Shown here in pieces: positions 42,804-51,203 of a stretch of DNA of 64,000 nucleotides. The stretch covers positions 1-64,000 of the forward strand of contig CALKKV010000048.1 of NCBI GenBank assembly GCA_937992195.1. The letters run 5' to 3'. Position 1 is the stretch's first letter. Each line of letters opens with the position of its first letter. A program made the translations under genes and the position numbers. This DNA comes from an uncultured Gammaproteobacteria bacterium (lineage in GTDB: Bacteria > Pseudomonadota > Gammaproteobacteria > Arenicellales > Poriferihabitantaceae). The notes under the pieces are model-generated. The model was not told the DNA's origin and did not search any database. It saw nothing but the letters and a program-made list of their open reading frames with translations.

Positions 42804-44262
42804 GATTTAGTTTAAGGTTGTTTACTGGCAGCAATACTCTTACTGCAGCACCTATTGCAGAATTGGCAATTTCAATTTTCCCGCCATGTAAATCCGCATA
42901 ACGCTTTGCAATAGATAGACCGAGCCCAGTGCCCTTTATGTGACTGTTTGGACTTCGCTGGCCTTGATAGAATGGTTTAAATACTTTAGACACCTCTTCT
43001 TCATTGAAGCCTGGCCCTGCGTCTTGGATCTTGACATCTATGCCGTCATTATTGACGTCTGTTTGAATACTGATCGTTCCTCCTTTGGGAGAAAATTTAA
43101 TCGCGTTGGTTAAGATATTTTCAAATAAGCTTTCGAGCTGAGCCTGGTTTCCGACGACATGCGCAGGTGGCGTATTATTTTCAATACTGATCTGGCGGTT
43201 TCTCAGAATCAAGCTTAGCTTGTTGACGATCTTGTCCATAATCAGTTTTATATTCACTGGTACCTGCGGATATGGTTCGTCCAAGGTTAAGGCAAGATTA
43301 AAGTCAAGCAACGACTCTAGCTGGTTTTGAAGAAGGTAAGTATTCTGGTTTAGAATCTCGAGCACCTCTAGCTGCTCTGTGTTTAATTTTCCGAGAACCT
43401 GTTCCTGCATGAGATCCGCTCCTTCCCGAATTGCCGTTAATGGTGTCTTTAATTCGTGAGAAACATTTTGTAAGAAAGTTATTTTTTGTTGTTCTATCTG
43501 CGATAGTTTTTCAGATAGCCAGTGGAGCTGTTCTCCGAGTGCCGCAATATTTTTGGGCCCGCCTACGGTTGTGTCTTCGGGGTGCTCTCCCTCACCGAGT
43601 TGTCGAATTACCGCGATGACTTTCTTCAGAGGGCGGTTAATCAGCGTGCTGCTGATAAGGGCTAGAATAATTGCGCTTGGCACCAGAATTATGAGCAAGA
43701 CCAATAATGATCTTTTCGTAGTAGTCGCGCGATGGACCATTTCGTCGCGCGCCCGCTCAACGAACTCGCTTGCTTGTTTAGGCAATTTTTCTATCGCGGT
43801 CGCGAGCTCAGCGAGTTGTTTCGGTTTAGGATGGATTTCACTAGGTTGCTGACCGACCAACTGACTGCGAGAGGATTCAACGGCGCCAAGCTTTGCGCTG
43901 AGATCAACGGTTAATTTTTCTACGGCCCCAATATTCTCCCGCATACTTTCTTCGATCGGGAGATCGGACAGGGCAGCGAGTGTTTGATCCAGCAGTTCAT
44001 GCTGTTCCTGAAAGCGGGTCAGTACTTTGCGGTCCTGGAGAATGAGATATTGCTCCGCACTTCGTTTCAGGCTGAGCGACTGATTTGTCACCAAGCGGCT
44101 GGTCTCCATAACAGCTGCCGATTGGTTGACGGTGGCCTGCATTAACATGGATTGGCGGTCCATCTGAATAAACAATATCCAAAGCCCGGCCATCAGTGGC
44201 AGGATGACGAGAATAAACCCGACTAACATTAGACGAAAGAATGTCTTTGGCTGAAGGGTCAA
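42790..44262 (-). CDS. glrK: Sensor histidine kinase, GlrK/QseE family
   Basis: A 490-residue membrane kinase. It has an N-terminal helix (GFILVILPLMAGLWILF), a periplasmic helical sensor domain of about 150 residues, and a second helix near 185-208. A HAMP-like segment follows, then the H-box FLQNVSHELKTPLTAIREG and the ATPase domain with ILTNAIKFSPKGG and GTGLGLSIAKRY. The start is a TTG at 44262 with no strong ribosome site. Phosphotransfer to GlrR is inferred from the operon. It is divergent from the EF-hand gene at 44570. Confidence 0.93.
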   Translation of the reverse strand: MTLQPKTFFRLMLVGFILVILPLMAGLWILFIQMDRQSMLMQATVNQSAAVMETSRLVTNQSLSLKRSAEQYLILQDRKVLTRFQEQHELLDQTLAALSDLPIEESMRENIGAVEKLTVDLSAKLGAVESSRSQLVGQQPSEIHPKPKQLAELATAIEKLPKQASEFVERARDEMVHRATTTKRSLLVLLIILVPSAIILALISSTLINRPLKKVIAVIRQLGEGEHPEDTTVGGPKNIAALGEQLHWLSEKLSQIEQQKITFLQNVSHELKTPLTAIREGADLMQEQVLGKLNTEQLEVLEILNQNTYLLQNQLESLLDFNLALTLDEPYPQVPVNIKLIMDKIVNKLSLILRNRQISIENNTPPAHVVGNQAQLESLFENILTNAIKFSPKGGTISIQTDVNNDGIDVKIQDAGPGFNEEEVSKVFKPFYQGQRSPNSHIKGTGLGLSIAKRYADLHGGKIEIANSAIGAAVRVLLPVNNLKLNHETS

Positions 44263-44331
44263 TTTAGATCAGAGTTTGGGAAATTAGTCGCATTCGCTAG
44301 ATTCTGCCAGTAAATAGTCAAGCAAACAAAA

Positions 44332-44349
44332 CGTCTCCAAATTGAGACA
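44332..44349. promoter_or_regulatory. GlrR-like binding site (inverted repeat)
   Basis: CGTC-N10-GACA on the plus strand, with an inner perfect GTCTC/GAGAC repeat (44333-44337 and 44344-44348). It matches 7 of 8 fixed bases of TGTC-N10-GACA, the consensus I recall for E. coli GlrR sites upstream of glmY. It lies 142 bases upstream of the sigma-54 promoter, a normal enhancer distance. Confidence 0.6.
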
Positions 44350-44490
44350 TATAAATAACATTATAAATCAATTAGATATCTATATTTTGATGCAATAGTG
44401 TCGTCTTATACTTGCAGTATTTCTACGAACAGAAAGGCGAAAAATTCTGATCGAAACCTAACTCGTTGATTGTGTTACTCAATTCAAAAG

Positions 44491-44506
44491 TGGCACGGCA
44501 GTTGCT
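44491..44506 (+). promoter_or_regulatory. Sigma-54 (RpoN) -24/-12 promoter
   Basis: TGGCAC-N5-TTGCT, a full match to the sigma-54 consensus, with GG at 44492-44493 and GC at 44504-44505 (N10 between). Predicted transcription start is near 44516, about 54 bases before the EF-hand ATG. The neighbouring divergent operon encodes the sigma-54 activator GlrR. Confidence 0.88.
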
Positions 44507-44569
44507 ATTGCTTCAGCAAGGAAGCAAATGCTTGCTTCTGTAATTTGTAACTATATTAGGAGACATAAA

Positions 44570-44812
44570 ATGTCAAAAACACTACTTTTCACCTCTCTAT
44601 TCATTCTTGGAACTTCACAGGCTTTTGCTAACGAAGAAACTTTCAAACAAGTCGATGTTGACGCTAGCGGCACTATTAGCGCAGAGGAAGCAGTAGCGAT
44701 TGAGGGTTTGCAGGAGTCGATGGCTGAGTATGACCTCAACGGAGATCGCGAGCTTGATGAGAAAGAATTCTCGTTGTTCGTTGAGACAATGGAAGCGAAA
44801 GCGGCTTCTTAA
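44570..44812 (+). CDS. Small exported EF-hand calcium-binding protein
   Basis: 80 residues from the ATG at 44570, chosen because AGGAG lies 7-11 bases upstream and a signal peptide follows (TLLFTSLFILGTSQAFA). Two EF-hand loops are seen in the mature protein: DVDASGTISAEE and DLNGDRELDEKE. In both, positions 1, 3, 5, 7, 9 and 12 hold suitable ligands. It is therefore a periplasmic or surface Ca-binding module. A perfect sigma-54 promoter precedes it, so it is probably a GlrR target. A short hairpin (44521-44526 with 44533-44538) is in its leader. Confidence 0.87.
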   Translation: MSKTLLFTSLFILGTSQAFANEETFKQVDVDASGTISAEEAVAIEGLQESMAEYDLNGDRELDEKEFSLFVETMEAKAAS

Positions 44813-44886
44813 TTTTCCAAGCTGTTGCTGAACCCCTGTCCTAAACTCTCTCGGGTGGACTCCGAAGGGCAGGGAGACTGGTTGGG

Positions 44887-44941
44887 CAGAGGCGGTGATT
44901 GACCACGCACTGTTGAATATTTTTCAACTTTTCCGCCTCTG
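44887..44941. ncRNA. Nested hairpin, candidate structured RNA or regulatory element
   Basis: An outer 9-bp stem, CAGAGGCGG (44887-44895) with CCGCCTCTG (44933-44941), encloses an inner 6-bp stem GTTGAA/TTCAAC (44912-44917 with 44923-44928). No T run follows, so it is not a simple terminator. It lies between the EF-hand gene and the glycosyltransferase gene. RNA function is unproven. Confidence 0.4.
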
Positions 44942-45079
44942 ACCTACCGGTCTGTATTATCGAAAAATATACTGCTAGGGTTTTAGCGATATGATTCCTT
45001 CATTCTGTAATTCTGGGTAGCTGCGCCTGGGGTCGAGTGTCCTCAATTCCTTGATTGATCTATAATCGAACCATCAGCC

Positions 45080-46339
45080 TTGGGCTGGTTCATCGCATAT
45101 ATAGACTTAATCTTGCCCCAATCATCTACTGCCCAATCGCGCCTGCTGTTTATCAGTCCTCAGCCTTTTTTTGCGTGGCGTGGCAGCTCTATCAGAGTGA
45201 AATTCAATGTTCTGGGGCTCTCTGAGCTTGGTTATAAGGTTGATCTACTTACTATCCCGATAGGGCAAGAAGAGGAGACCCCTGCAACCGTCATCCGGGT
45301 GCCTAACTTCTTTGGATCCAGCGCAATTTCTATTGGGCCATCACCGTTAAAGCTGTGGTTTGACCTGCTGTTATTTGTTCGAGGTCTGGGGCTGGTATTG
45401 AAAAACAATTATGTCGCGGTTCATGGCACAGAAGAAACTGGCTTCTTAGCGTGGGCACTGTCGAAGGTTGGAAGATGTCATGCTGTCTATGAAAAGCACT
45501 CTGATGCGGCTTCTTATAAAAAAGGTGGTTTAAAAGATCTGCTTTTGAAAGGTTATGTCCTGGTCGAACAATTTACCTGTCGGCGTGCGGATCTGGTCAT
45601 ATGCACTGGCCCGGGGCTACATCAGCAGGCACTTGCGGCTGCACCTGACTCTAGGTGCCATGATATTTTTGATATCCCTTCTTCTTTGGTAGAGCCAAAA
45701 CCTGCAGAAGTGGCTGTTTTGCGAGATAAGATAACAGAAGGAATGGATAAAGACGTTGTGTTGGCAACTTACGTTGGTTCGTTCGCGGTTTATCAGGGGA
45801 TAGACATCATATTTGACGCTATACCCGAGGTTGTTGAGCAAAATAATCGTACTTATTTTGTCATCATCGGAGGCGATGAGAATGAAATAAGTGATAGGAA
45901 AAAGCAGCTGGCCGCGGCTGGGGTTGCTGAGGAGCGAGTGTTATTTCTCGGACTTATTCCACCTGACCAATTACCCGCGTATTTAAATGCCTCTGATATT
46001 TTGATGGCTCCGAGGAAGGCGGGTGTGAATACCCCGCTCAAAGTATTGGATTATTTTAAAGCCGGGGGAGCTATTGTGGCGACCGATACCGCAGCAAATC
46101 GGCTGATATTAAATCAAGATTGTGCCAAGCTTTGCGAATTTGAGGCTTCTGCATTTAGTCGTGCAATTCTGGATTTGGTGAATGACGATACGTTGCGAGA
46201 TCGTCTCGCGAAAAATGCTTTTCAGAAGTATAAAGACAAGTTTAATTTCAGCGTTTTTACCCGACTACTCGGTGAGGCCTATCAGGATATGTTGGGAAGT
46301 AAACCGAATCCGTCGCTATCAAAGGAGCATAATCAATGA
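45080..46339 (+). CDS. Glycosyltransferase family 4-type
   Basis: Up to 419 residues with a TTG start; a later TTG at 45113 is equally possible. A TATAAT at 45061-45066 lies so close that a start at 45080 would leave almost no leader. The GT-B fold is shown by LLFISPQPFFAWRGSSIRVK at the N-terminus, VVLATYVGSFAVYQGIDIIFDA and YLNASDILMAPRKAGVNTPL before the sugar-nucleotide motif PLKVLDYFKAG. Early residues lack a signal peptide. It is probably a cytoplasmic sugar transferase that builds the exopolysaccharide of this cluster. It overlaps the next gene by 4 bases. Confidence 0.88.
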   Translation: MGWFIAYIDLILPQSSTAQSRLLFISPQPFFAWRGSSIRVKFNVLGLSELGYKVDLLTIPIGQEEETPATVIRVPNFFGSSAISIGPSPLKLWFDLLLFVRGLGLVLKNNYVAVHGTEETGFLAWALSKVGRCHAVYEKHSDAASYKKGGLKDLLLKGYVLVEQFTCRRADLVICTGPGLHQQALAAAPDSRCHDIFDIPSSLVEPKPAEVAVLRDKITEGMDKDVVLATYVGSFAVYQGIDIIFDAIPEVVEQNNRTYFVIIGGDENEISDRKKQLAAAGVAEERVLFLGLIPPDQLPAYLNASDILMAPRKAGVNTPLKVLDYFKAGGAIVATDTAANRLILNQDCAKLCEFEASAFSRAILDLVNDDTLRDRLAKNAFQKYKDKFNFSVFTRLLGEAYQDMLGSKPNPSLSKEHNQ

Positions 46340-47130
46340 CCACTGTTGTCGCAGACACACATGTGCATATCTACCCATTTTATAAAGTAGAGGATGCGCT
46401 GAGTAGTATTGCTCAAAATCTTGGTCGATATGACGGAGTGAATCATCGAATTGCCTGTTTAACCGAGCGATATGATTGTGAGCTATACGCAGAGTTACGT
46501 GATGCACCGAGAACTTCTGTAACCGAAGAATTTTCGATTACGCGAGGAAATAAAAGCTTGGCGTTTGTGCATAACGACAACAAACTGAATTTTCACTTAC
46601 TTCCGGGGCAACAGGTAATAACCGGGGAGAACATTGAAATTCTCTCGTTGAACTGTGAACAGCGCGTTGGCGAAGGTAAATCGGCTTCGCAAACCGTAGA
46701 AGATATTCTCGCGGCGGGTGGTATTCCGGTTGTCGCTTGGGCGCCTGGAAAATGGTTTTTTGCGCGCGGCAAGGTTGTGCAATCCTTGATGGATTCCTTT
46801 TCACCTGCTCAGTTGGCTTTTGGCGACACCACGTTGCGGCCTATTGGTTGGACTACGCCAACGATTATTAAGCGGGCCCGTGAACGGGGTTTCAAAGTGT
46901 TTTTTGGTTCTGACCCATTGCCTTTTGCGGGAGAAGAAAAGCGGCCTGGAACCTATTTAACGAAATTTGAAGTGCCTGGTTTCACTGCAGATTCGGACCC
47001 TTCAGTTGTCATGAGCAATGCTCTGGGGGATGGAGTGCGAGCGGAAGATGCAGGGTCCCGAGGATCATTTCCGGCTGTGTTGAATCGTTTGTATCGGAAT
47101 CATCGTGCACCAACCCCTGCAAGGGCATAG
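46336..47130 (+). CDS. PHP-like metal-dependent hydrolase domain protein, function unknown
   Basis: A 264-residue cytoplasmic protein. The start TTVVADTHVHIYPFYKVEDA has the His-x-His metal motif of PHP or amidohydrolase folds. Later HLLPGQQVITGENIEILSLN, AGGIPVVAWAPGKWFFARGK and VFFGSDPLPFAGEEKR resemble PHP-type barrel proteins. Other metal ligands cannot be placed confidently. Its start overlaps the glycosyltransferase stop (ATGA), so it belongs to the polysaccharide cluster. It may trim or modify a glycan or lipid precursor. A MITE is inserted 8 bases after its stop. Confidence 0.6.
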   Translation: MTTVVADTHVHIYPFYKVEDALSSIAQNLGRYDGVNHRIACLTERYDCELYAELRDAPRTSVTEEFSITRGNKSLAFVHNDNKLNFHLLPGQQVITGENIEILSLNCEQRVGEGKSASQTVEDILAAGGIPVVAWAPGKWFFARGKVVQSLMDSFSPAQLAFGDTTLRPIGWTTPTIIKRARERGFKVFFGSDPLPFAGEEKRPGTYLTKFEVPGFTADSDPSVVMSNALGDGVRAEDAGSRGSFPAVLNRLYRNHRAPTPARA

Positions 47131-47138
47131 CGAACTAA

Positions 47139-47313
47139 GAAACCTCTGCAAAAGTCATGACGGGAACGCTAAAGCGAGAAATATTCTGTATCCGCGGTGC
47201 AAAACTTCGCAATAGTGCGCGGCACCTGGCTCCTGCTATTACATGCATTTTGCGCCTTGACCTTGAATTTTTTTCATCTCAATCTCCCGCACCCAAACTT
47301 TTGCAAAGGCTCC
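47139..47313. mobile_element. 175-bp MITE-like element with 17-bp inverted ends and CTAA target duplication
   Basis: The left end (47139-47155) and the right end (47297-47313) are inverted repeats matching at 14 of 17 positions, including the block TGCAAAAGT. The element is flanked by identical CTAA copies at 47135-47138 and 47314-47317, a direct target-site duplication. No transposase is encoded inside, so it is non-autonomous. End sequence and a 4-base CTAA target resemble IS5-type elements. It lies between the PHP-like and epimerase genes. Confidence 0.85.
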
Positions 47314-47386
47314 CTAACTTTATTGCGCTATAACGTGGCACAATCCGATTGCCTTTCAATTTCCGATCAGATCAAAAAATACATCG

Positions 47387-48403
47387 ATGTTAGAAGAGTT
47401 TAAACAGTTTGAGGGTGCTACTGTTCTCATTACCGGAGCGACTGGTTTTACCGGACGCGTACTTGCTCACAAGCTGGCGAAAGCCGGTGCTAATTTGCGC
47501 ATAATCGCCAGAGAGAGCTCAGATATTGGCGATTTAGCTGAGATCGAAGCAGAGTGGTTTCGAGGTGAAGTTTTTGATGCAGATATCGTTGAAAAGGCGG
47601 CGGAGGGAGTGAACTATATATTTCACGTGGCCGCGGCTTTTCGCGAAACCCATCCCGATGACGAGGGTTACCGAAAAGTACATTTGTACAGCACGCAAAT
47701 CTTGGCCAAAGCCGTGGTCGGAAAGCCAGAATTTCGACGTTTCCTGCATGTCTCAACTGTTGGCGTTCACGGTCATATTGAGGGTGGTAGGGCGGATGAA
47801 AACTATCGATTCGCCCCAGGAGATCCATATCAGCGCACCAAACTGGAAGCGGAACTGTGGCTTTCGGAATATGCTGCTGAATCGGGATTGCCCCATAGTA
47901 TTGTGCGACCTGGACCAATTTTTGGCCCAGGTGACATGCGACTGCTGAAAATTTTTAAAATGGTGAACAAGGGCTTTTTCCTTATGCTAGGCAAAGGTAA
48001 AGGATGGTATACCCTGGTGCATGTGGAAGATTTAACCAACGTAATGATGTTAGCTGCAGTGAAACCCGAGGGTTTGTCTCAGGTTTTTATCGCCGCCAAT
48101 AATGAGCCGATATCGATGGTGGATATGGCGAAAATGATTGGTCAAAAAATTAATAAGAAAGTTCGTATTATAAGATTGCCGCTATGGCCGTTTTATTTGG
48201 CAGCAGATGTTTGTGTCGCGTTGTGTAAACCTTTTGGGCTGTCGCCACCGATTTATCGACGACGCGTTGATTTCTATACTAAGGATAGACAGTTTGATAA
48301 TAGTAAGGTGCGCAATATGTTGAGCTATGTATTCTTGTACGATAACGAGAAGGGTCTGGAAGAAACAGCTCGCTGGTACCAGGACAATAATTTACTCGGT
48401 TAG
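47387..48403 (+). CDS. NAD(P)-dependent sugar epimerase/dehydratase family protein
   Basis: A 338-residue extended short-chain dehydrogenase. The nucleotide motif is TGATGFTGRVLAHKL (about 16-30), the catalytic motif is Tyr-x-x-x-Lys in YQRTKLEAE, and the NAD-domain PGPIFGPGDMRLLKIF follows. The C-terminal part is basic and carries a hydrophobic LWPFYLAADVCVALCKPFG, suggesting membrane attachment. Likely a nucleotide-sugar epimerase or a 3-beta-hydroxysteroid dehydrogenase-like reductase. Its place in the polysaccharide cluster favours the first. Its promoter region holds a MITE. Confidence 0.88.
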   Translation: MLEEFKQFEGATVLITGATGFTGRVLAHKLAKAGANLRIIARESSDIGDLAEIEAEWFRGEVFDADIVEKAAEGVNYIFHVAAAFRETHPDDEGYRKVHLYSTQILAKAVVGKPEFRRFLHVSTVGVHGHIEGGRADENYRFAPGDPYQRTKLEAELWLSEYAAESGLPHSIVRPGPIFGPGDMRLLKIFKMVNKGFFLMLGKGKGWYTLVHVEDLTNVMMLAAVKPEGLSQVFIAANNEPISMVDMAKMIGQKINKKVRIIRLPLWPFYLAADVCVALCKPFGLSPPIYRRRVDFYTKDRQFDNSKVRNMLSYVFLYDNEKGLEETARWYQDNNLLG

Positions 48404-48552
48404 CAGGGAGCTTTAGCTCGGTTCTAACCCTAGAATTTGCATATTGCTTCCTAATTAAGAGTTTTTCAGCGTTTGCGCTGACTTCAGTATTTGCAAAATC
48501 TCTCTATTTCAGCCAACCTTGATTAACTTAATCAAATCGGAGAGTTGAGATA

Positions 48553-49104
48553 ATGAAAAAACTGTCATTGCTGCTGGCTCTGCTACTGCTATTTAGCGCA
48601 CCGACCATTTCTGATCAGAAAGAGCCCGCATTAGATCCGCTATTCAGCGCTCTTTTGGAAGCCGACACCAGTCCGATTGAGGCGCAAGAAATTACCGCTC
48701 AGATATGGCAAATATGGTTAAGAGCGGAAGATCAAAAATCGCAACAGTTGATGGATCAAGGCGTGCAGAAAATGAGTGAATTTGCGCTGGAAGACGCTGT
48801 TGAAATATTTAGTGAGCTGATAGAGATTGCTCCTGATTTTGCTGAAGCTTGGAATAAACGCGCTACGGTTTACTACTTGTTAGGAGAGTTTGGACTTTCT
48901 TCAGCCGATGTCGAAGAAACTCTGCGTTTGGAACCCAGGCATTTTGGTGCGCTCTCAGGGCAGGGTTTGATACATCTCAGAAACCAGCGCGAACAAGCTG
49001 CGGCTGAATGGTTCAGACGTGCTTTGGCGGTTAACCCATTCATGGATAACATTCGAGATGGCCTGGAACACCTGGAGCAAGAGCTGAAAGGCAAGATTAT
49101 TTGA
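48553..49104 (+). CDS. Tetratricopeptide-repeat exported protein
   Basis: A 183-residue protein with a signal peptide (KKLSLLLALLLLFSAPTIS). TPR-type helices are seen in ALEDAVEIFSELIEIAPDFA, EAWNKRATVYYLLGEFGLSS and DVEETLRLEPRHFGALSGQG. It is probably periplasmic and may scaffold partners. GAG ribosome site 8-13 bases upstream. It is the first of several small genes between the epimerase and FrhB-like genes. Confidence 0.85.
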   Translation: MKKLSLLLALLLLFSAPTISDQKEPALDPLFSALLEADTSPIEAQEITAQIWQIWLRAEDQKSQQLMDQGVQKMSEFALEDAVEIFSELIEIAPDFAEAWNKRATVYYLLGEFGLSSADVEETLRLEPRHFGALSGQGLIHLRNQREQAAAEWFRRALAVNPFMDNIRDGLEHLEQELKGKII

Positions 49105-49140
49105 TTTTTTTGACTGTGACGAGAAACATAAATCGCTTCC

Positions 49141-50439
49141 ATGCGTAAAAAAAAACCAAGCTATGTGCGCCGTCTACTAGGCTCACTTAGCCCGTCAGAA
49201 CAAATTGAAAAGATTGTAGAGCAGGGGATGTGTATCGGCTGCGGTGCCTGTCAAAGTATCGCCGGCAGTGAATACATTGAAATGCAGCTGGTGAATGGCA
49301 GTGACCTTGTCGCGGTGCCGAAAAAAGAGCTGTCGTCGTCTACTGTGGATCAAATATTGTCGGTTTGCCCGGGTACAAAAGTGGAGGGTTTACCCGAGCC
49401 GTTGGTTGAAAAAGATAGCACTTACGATGAAGTTTGGGGCATCTGGCGGCAGATGACGATGGCCCACGCGCAAGATGAGAGTACAAGGCATAGAGGGTCT
49501 ACTGGTGGTTTGCTAACTGCCTTGGCACTCTTTCTTCTTGAAGCGAAAAGCGTGAATTTCATTTTACACGCGAGAGCTTCTTCTACTCATCCGGCATTTG
49601 GCGAAGCAACGATAAGCCGAACTTCTGATGAGGTAAAACTAGCCGCTGGCTCTCGCTATGGACCAACCCCAACGTTGATTGATATTGTCCATATTCTGGA
49701 GCAGTGTGAGCGGACCAAGGAAACCTTTGCTCTGATCGGTACCCCTTGTGACATCACCACAATGCGTAATTTAGCGCAAATTGATTCTCGTGTAGATCGC
49801 TTTTGTCGGTATCAATTAACCATGGTTTGTGGAGGCTTTATGGATACCGCAGGTCTGCGCAACGTTTTGGATCAAAAGGGAGTCGACATAGACAAGATTC
49901 ATAAAATGCGATATCGAGGTTTTGGTTGTCCGGGACCAGCACGAATTGAAATGGAAGATGGCATCGTTCATGAAATTGACTATCTCGATTTTTGGGGGGA
50001 GGATGACAGCGCATGGAATCTACCCCATCGATGCAAAATTTGTCCGGATGGAATCGGCGATTCTGCGGATATTGCCGCGGCAGATTCGTGGGATGGCGGA
50101 GCGCCAAGCCGCCTTTCTCTGTCAGATGACCCTGGTTCGAATTCGACGATTATTCGAACGTTGAAGGGCGAAGAGTTGTTTAAGGCAGCTGTAAAAGCCG
50201 GATATATTTGCCAAGAAGGTAGTTTAATTCCTCGAGATATGGATCGCTTTCAACCACATCAAGTGAGGAAGAAGGGGGCGGTCTGGGCGCGATTTGTTGG
50301 CATGCGCTCGGCTAACAGTGTTGTTCCCGATGTTCGTGGACTGCGGCTGAAACCCTTGGCGCGTAGAAACCCAATAAAGCTAAATCTGCAAGAAGCGCGC
50401 GGTGCAAAAAAAAGAGTGAAAGAGAAGGGATGTAAATGA
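49141..50439 (+). CDS. FrhB/FdhB-family iron-sulfur protein (coenzyme F420 hydrogenase beta-like)
   Basis: A 432-residue protein. The N-terminal Cys motif is GMCIGCGACQSI, an Fe-S ligand set. The family body shows STRHRGSTGGLLTALALFLL, FALIGTPCDITTMRNLA and VCGGFMDTAGLRNVL, and more Cys in RYRGFGCPGPARIEM and PHRCKICPDGIGDSADIAAA. Relatives in exopolysaccharide loci often pair with pyruvyl-transferases and are thought to reduce or modify a sugar; the exact reaction is unknown. Its C-terminus is very basic. It starts 36 bases after the TPR gene. Confidence 0.87.
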   Translation: MRKKKPSYVRRLLGSLSPSEQIEKIVEQGMCIGCGACQSIAGSEYIEMQLVNGSDLVAVPKKELSSSTVDQILSVCPGTKVEGLPEPLVEKDSTYDEVWGIWRQMTMAHAQDESTRHRGSTGGLLTALALFLLEAKSVNFILHARASSTHPAFGEATISRTSDEVKLAAGSRYGPTPTLIDIVHILEQCERTKETFALIGTPCDITTMRNLAQIDSRVDRFCRYQLTMVCGGFMDTAGLRNVLDQKGVDIDKIHKMRYRGFGCPGPARIEMEDGIVHEIDYLDFWGEDDSAWNLPHRCKICPDGIGDSADIAAADSWDGGAPSRLSLSDDPGSNSTIIRTLKGEELFKAAVKAGYICQEGSLIPRDMDRFQPHQVRKKGAVWARFVGMRSANSVVPDVRGLRLKPLARRNPIKLNLQEARGAKKRVKEKGCK

Positions 50440-50591
50440 GTAGGGAGAAAGCAAATTTCCGCATTCGTTTTTGGAAGTGACAAAGATAGAAATCTAATCG
50501 TCAATTAGCTCATTTATATTACAGAAATGTAACCTCTGGCGGAAACTGATACTTAGAGCGCGAATCTACAATAAATGTATAATCGCCGCCC

Positions 50592-51203
50592 ATGAGCAAA
50601 TCGAGCAATACTTTTTGGCATCAAGCCACGATTACCAGATCTAACAGAGAACAGCTTAATCGTCACGGAGCCGCAATATTATGGTTCACAGGTCTTTCGG
50701 GTAGTGGAAAATCCACTTTAGCGCATGCTGTTGAAGATGAGTTGTATCGGAGAGGTTGTCGAACCGCAGTGCTTGATGGAGACAATGTCCGCCATGGCCT
50801 TTGCGGTGACTTAGGCTTTTCTGAAGATGATCGCACTGAAAACATTCGTCGCATTGGCCATGTTGCTGCGCTATTTGTTGACACAGGTGTCATAGTATTG
50901 ACTGCGTTTATATCTCCTTTTAAAGTAGATCGAGATCGTGTAAGAATGATCGTAGAGAAAGAGCAGGACTTCATCGAAGTTTATTGTAATTGTCCTATCG
51001 AAGTCTGCGAACAGCGCGATGTAAAAGGATTGTACAACCGAGCGAGAAAAGGGGAGATTTCCAACTTTACTGGAGTATCTTCGCCCTATGAGGAACCGGA
51101 TAATGCAGATTTGGTGGTGGATACAGGTACGGAGGCACTCGCTACATGCGTAGAGCAAGTTGTTGATTTTCTTATGGAGCGAGGTTTGATTCCCGAACTA
51201 TGA
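50592..51203 (+). CDS. cysC: Adenylylsulfate (APS) kinase
   Basis: A 203-residue cytoplasmic kinase making PAPS from APS and ATP. P-loop GLSGSGKST is at about 34-42, followed by DGDNVRHGLCGDLGFSEDDR and NIRRIGHVAALF. The family lid DVKGLYNRARKGEISNFTGV and Pro-Tyr-Glu are intact. No cysDN is in the window. It overlaps the next gene by 4 bases inside a polysaccharide cluster, so PAPS may be made for sulfating the polymer. A TATAAT at 50578-50583 is only 8 bases from the ATG, without a ribosome site, so a leaderless start is possible. Confidence 0.95.
   Translation: MSKSSNTFWHQATITRSNREQLNRHGAAILWFTGLSGSGKSTLAHAVEDELYRRGCRTAVLDGDNVRHGLCGDLGFSEDDRTENIRRIGHVAALFVDTGVIVLTAFISPFKVDRDRVRMIVEKEQDFIEVYCNCPIEVCEQRDVKGLYNRARKGEISNFTGVSSPYEEPDNADLVVDTGTEALATCVEQVVDFLMERGLIPEL

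Noticed and set aside
47336..47352. A second sigma-54-like box, TGGCAC with TTGC, before the epimerase gene
   Set aside because: The spacing between the two halves is 7 bases rather than 5, so GG and GC are 12 apart instead of 10, which sigma-54 does not accept.
47197..47403. Open frame of 68 codons between the PHP-like and epimerase genes
   Set aside because: It begins inside the MITE and overlaps the epimerase start, without a ribosome site or family resemblance.
50130..50150. tRNA T-arm-like GGTTCGAATTC
   Set aside because: It lies inside the FrhB-like coding frame, and no acceptor or anticodon arms accompany it.
50578..50583. TATAAT before cysC as an ordinary promoter
   Set aside because: It is only 8 bases from the ATG and has no clear -35, so it could only serve a leaderless transcript and is not listed as a promoter.
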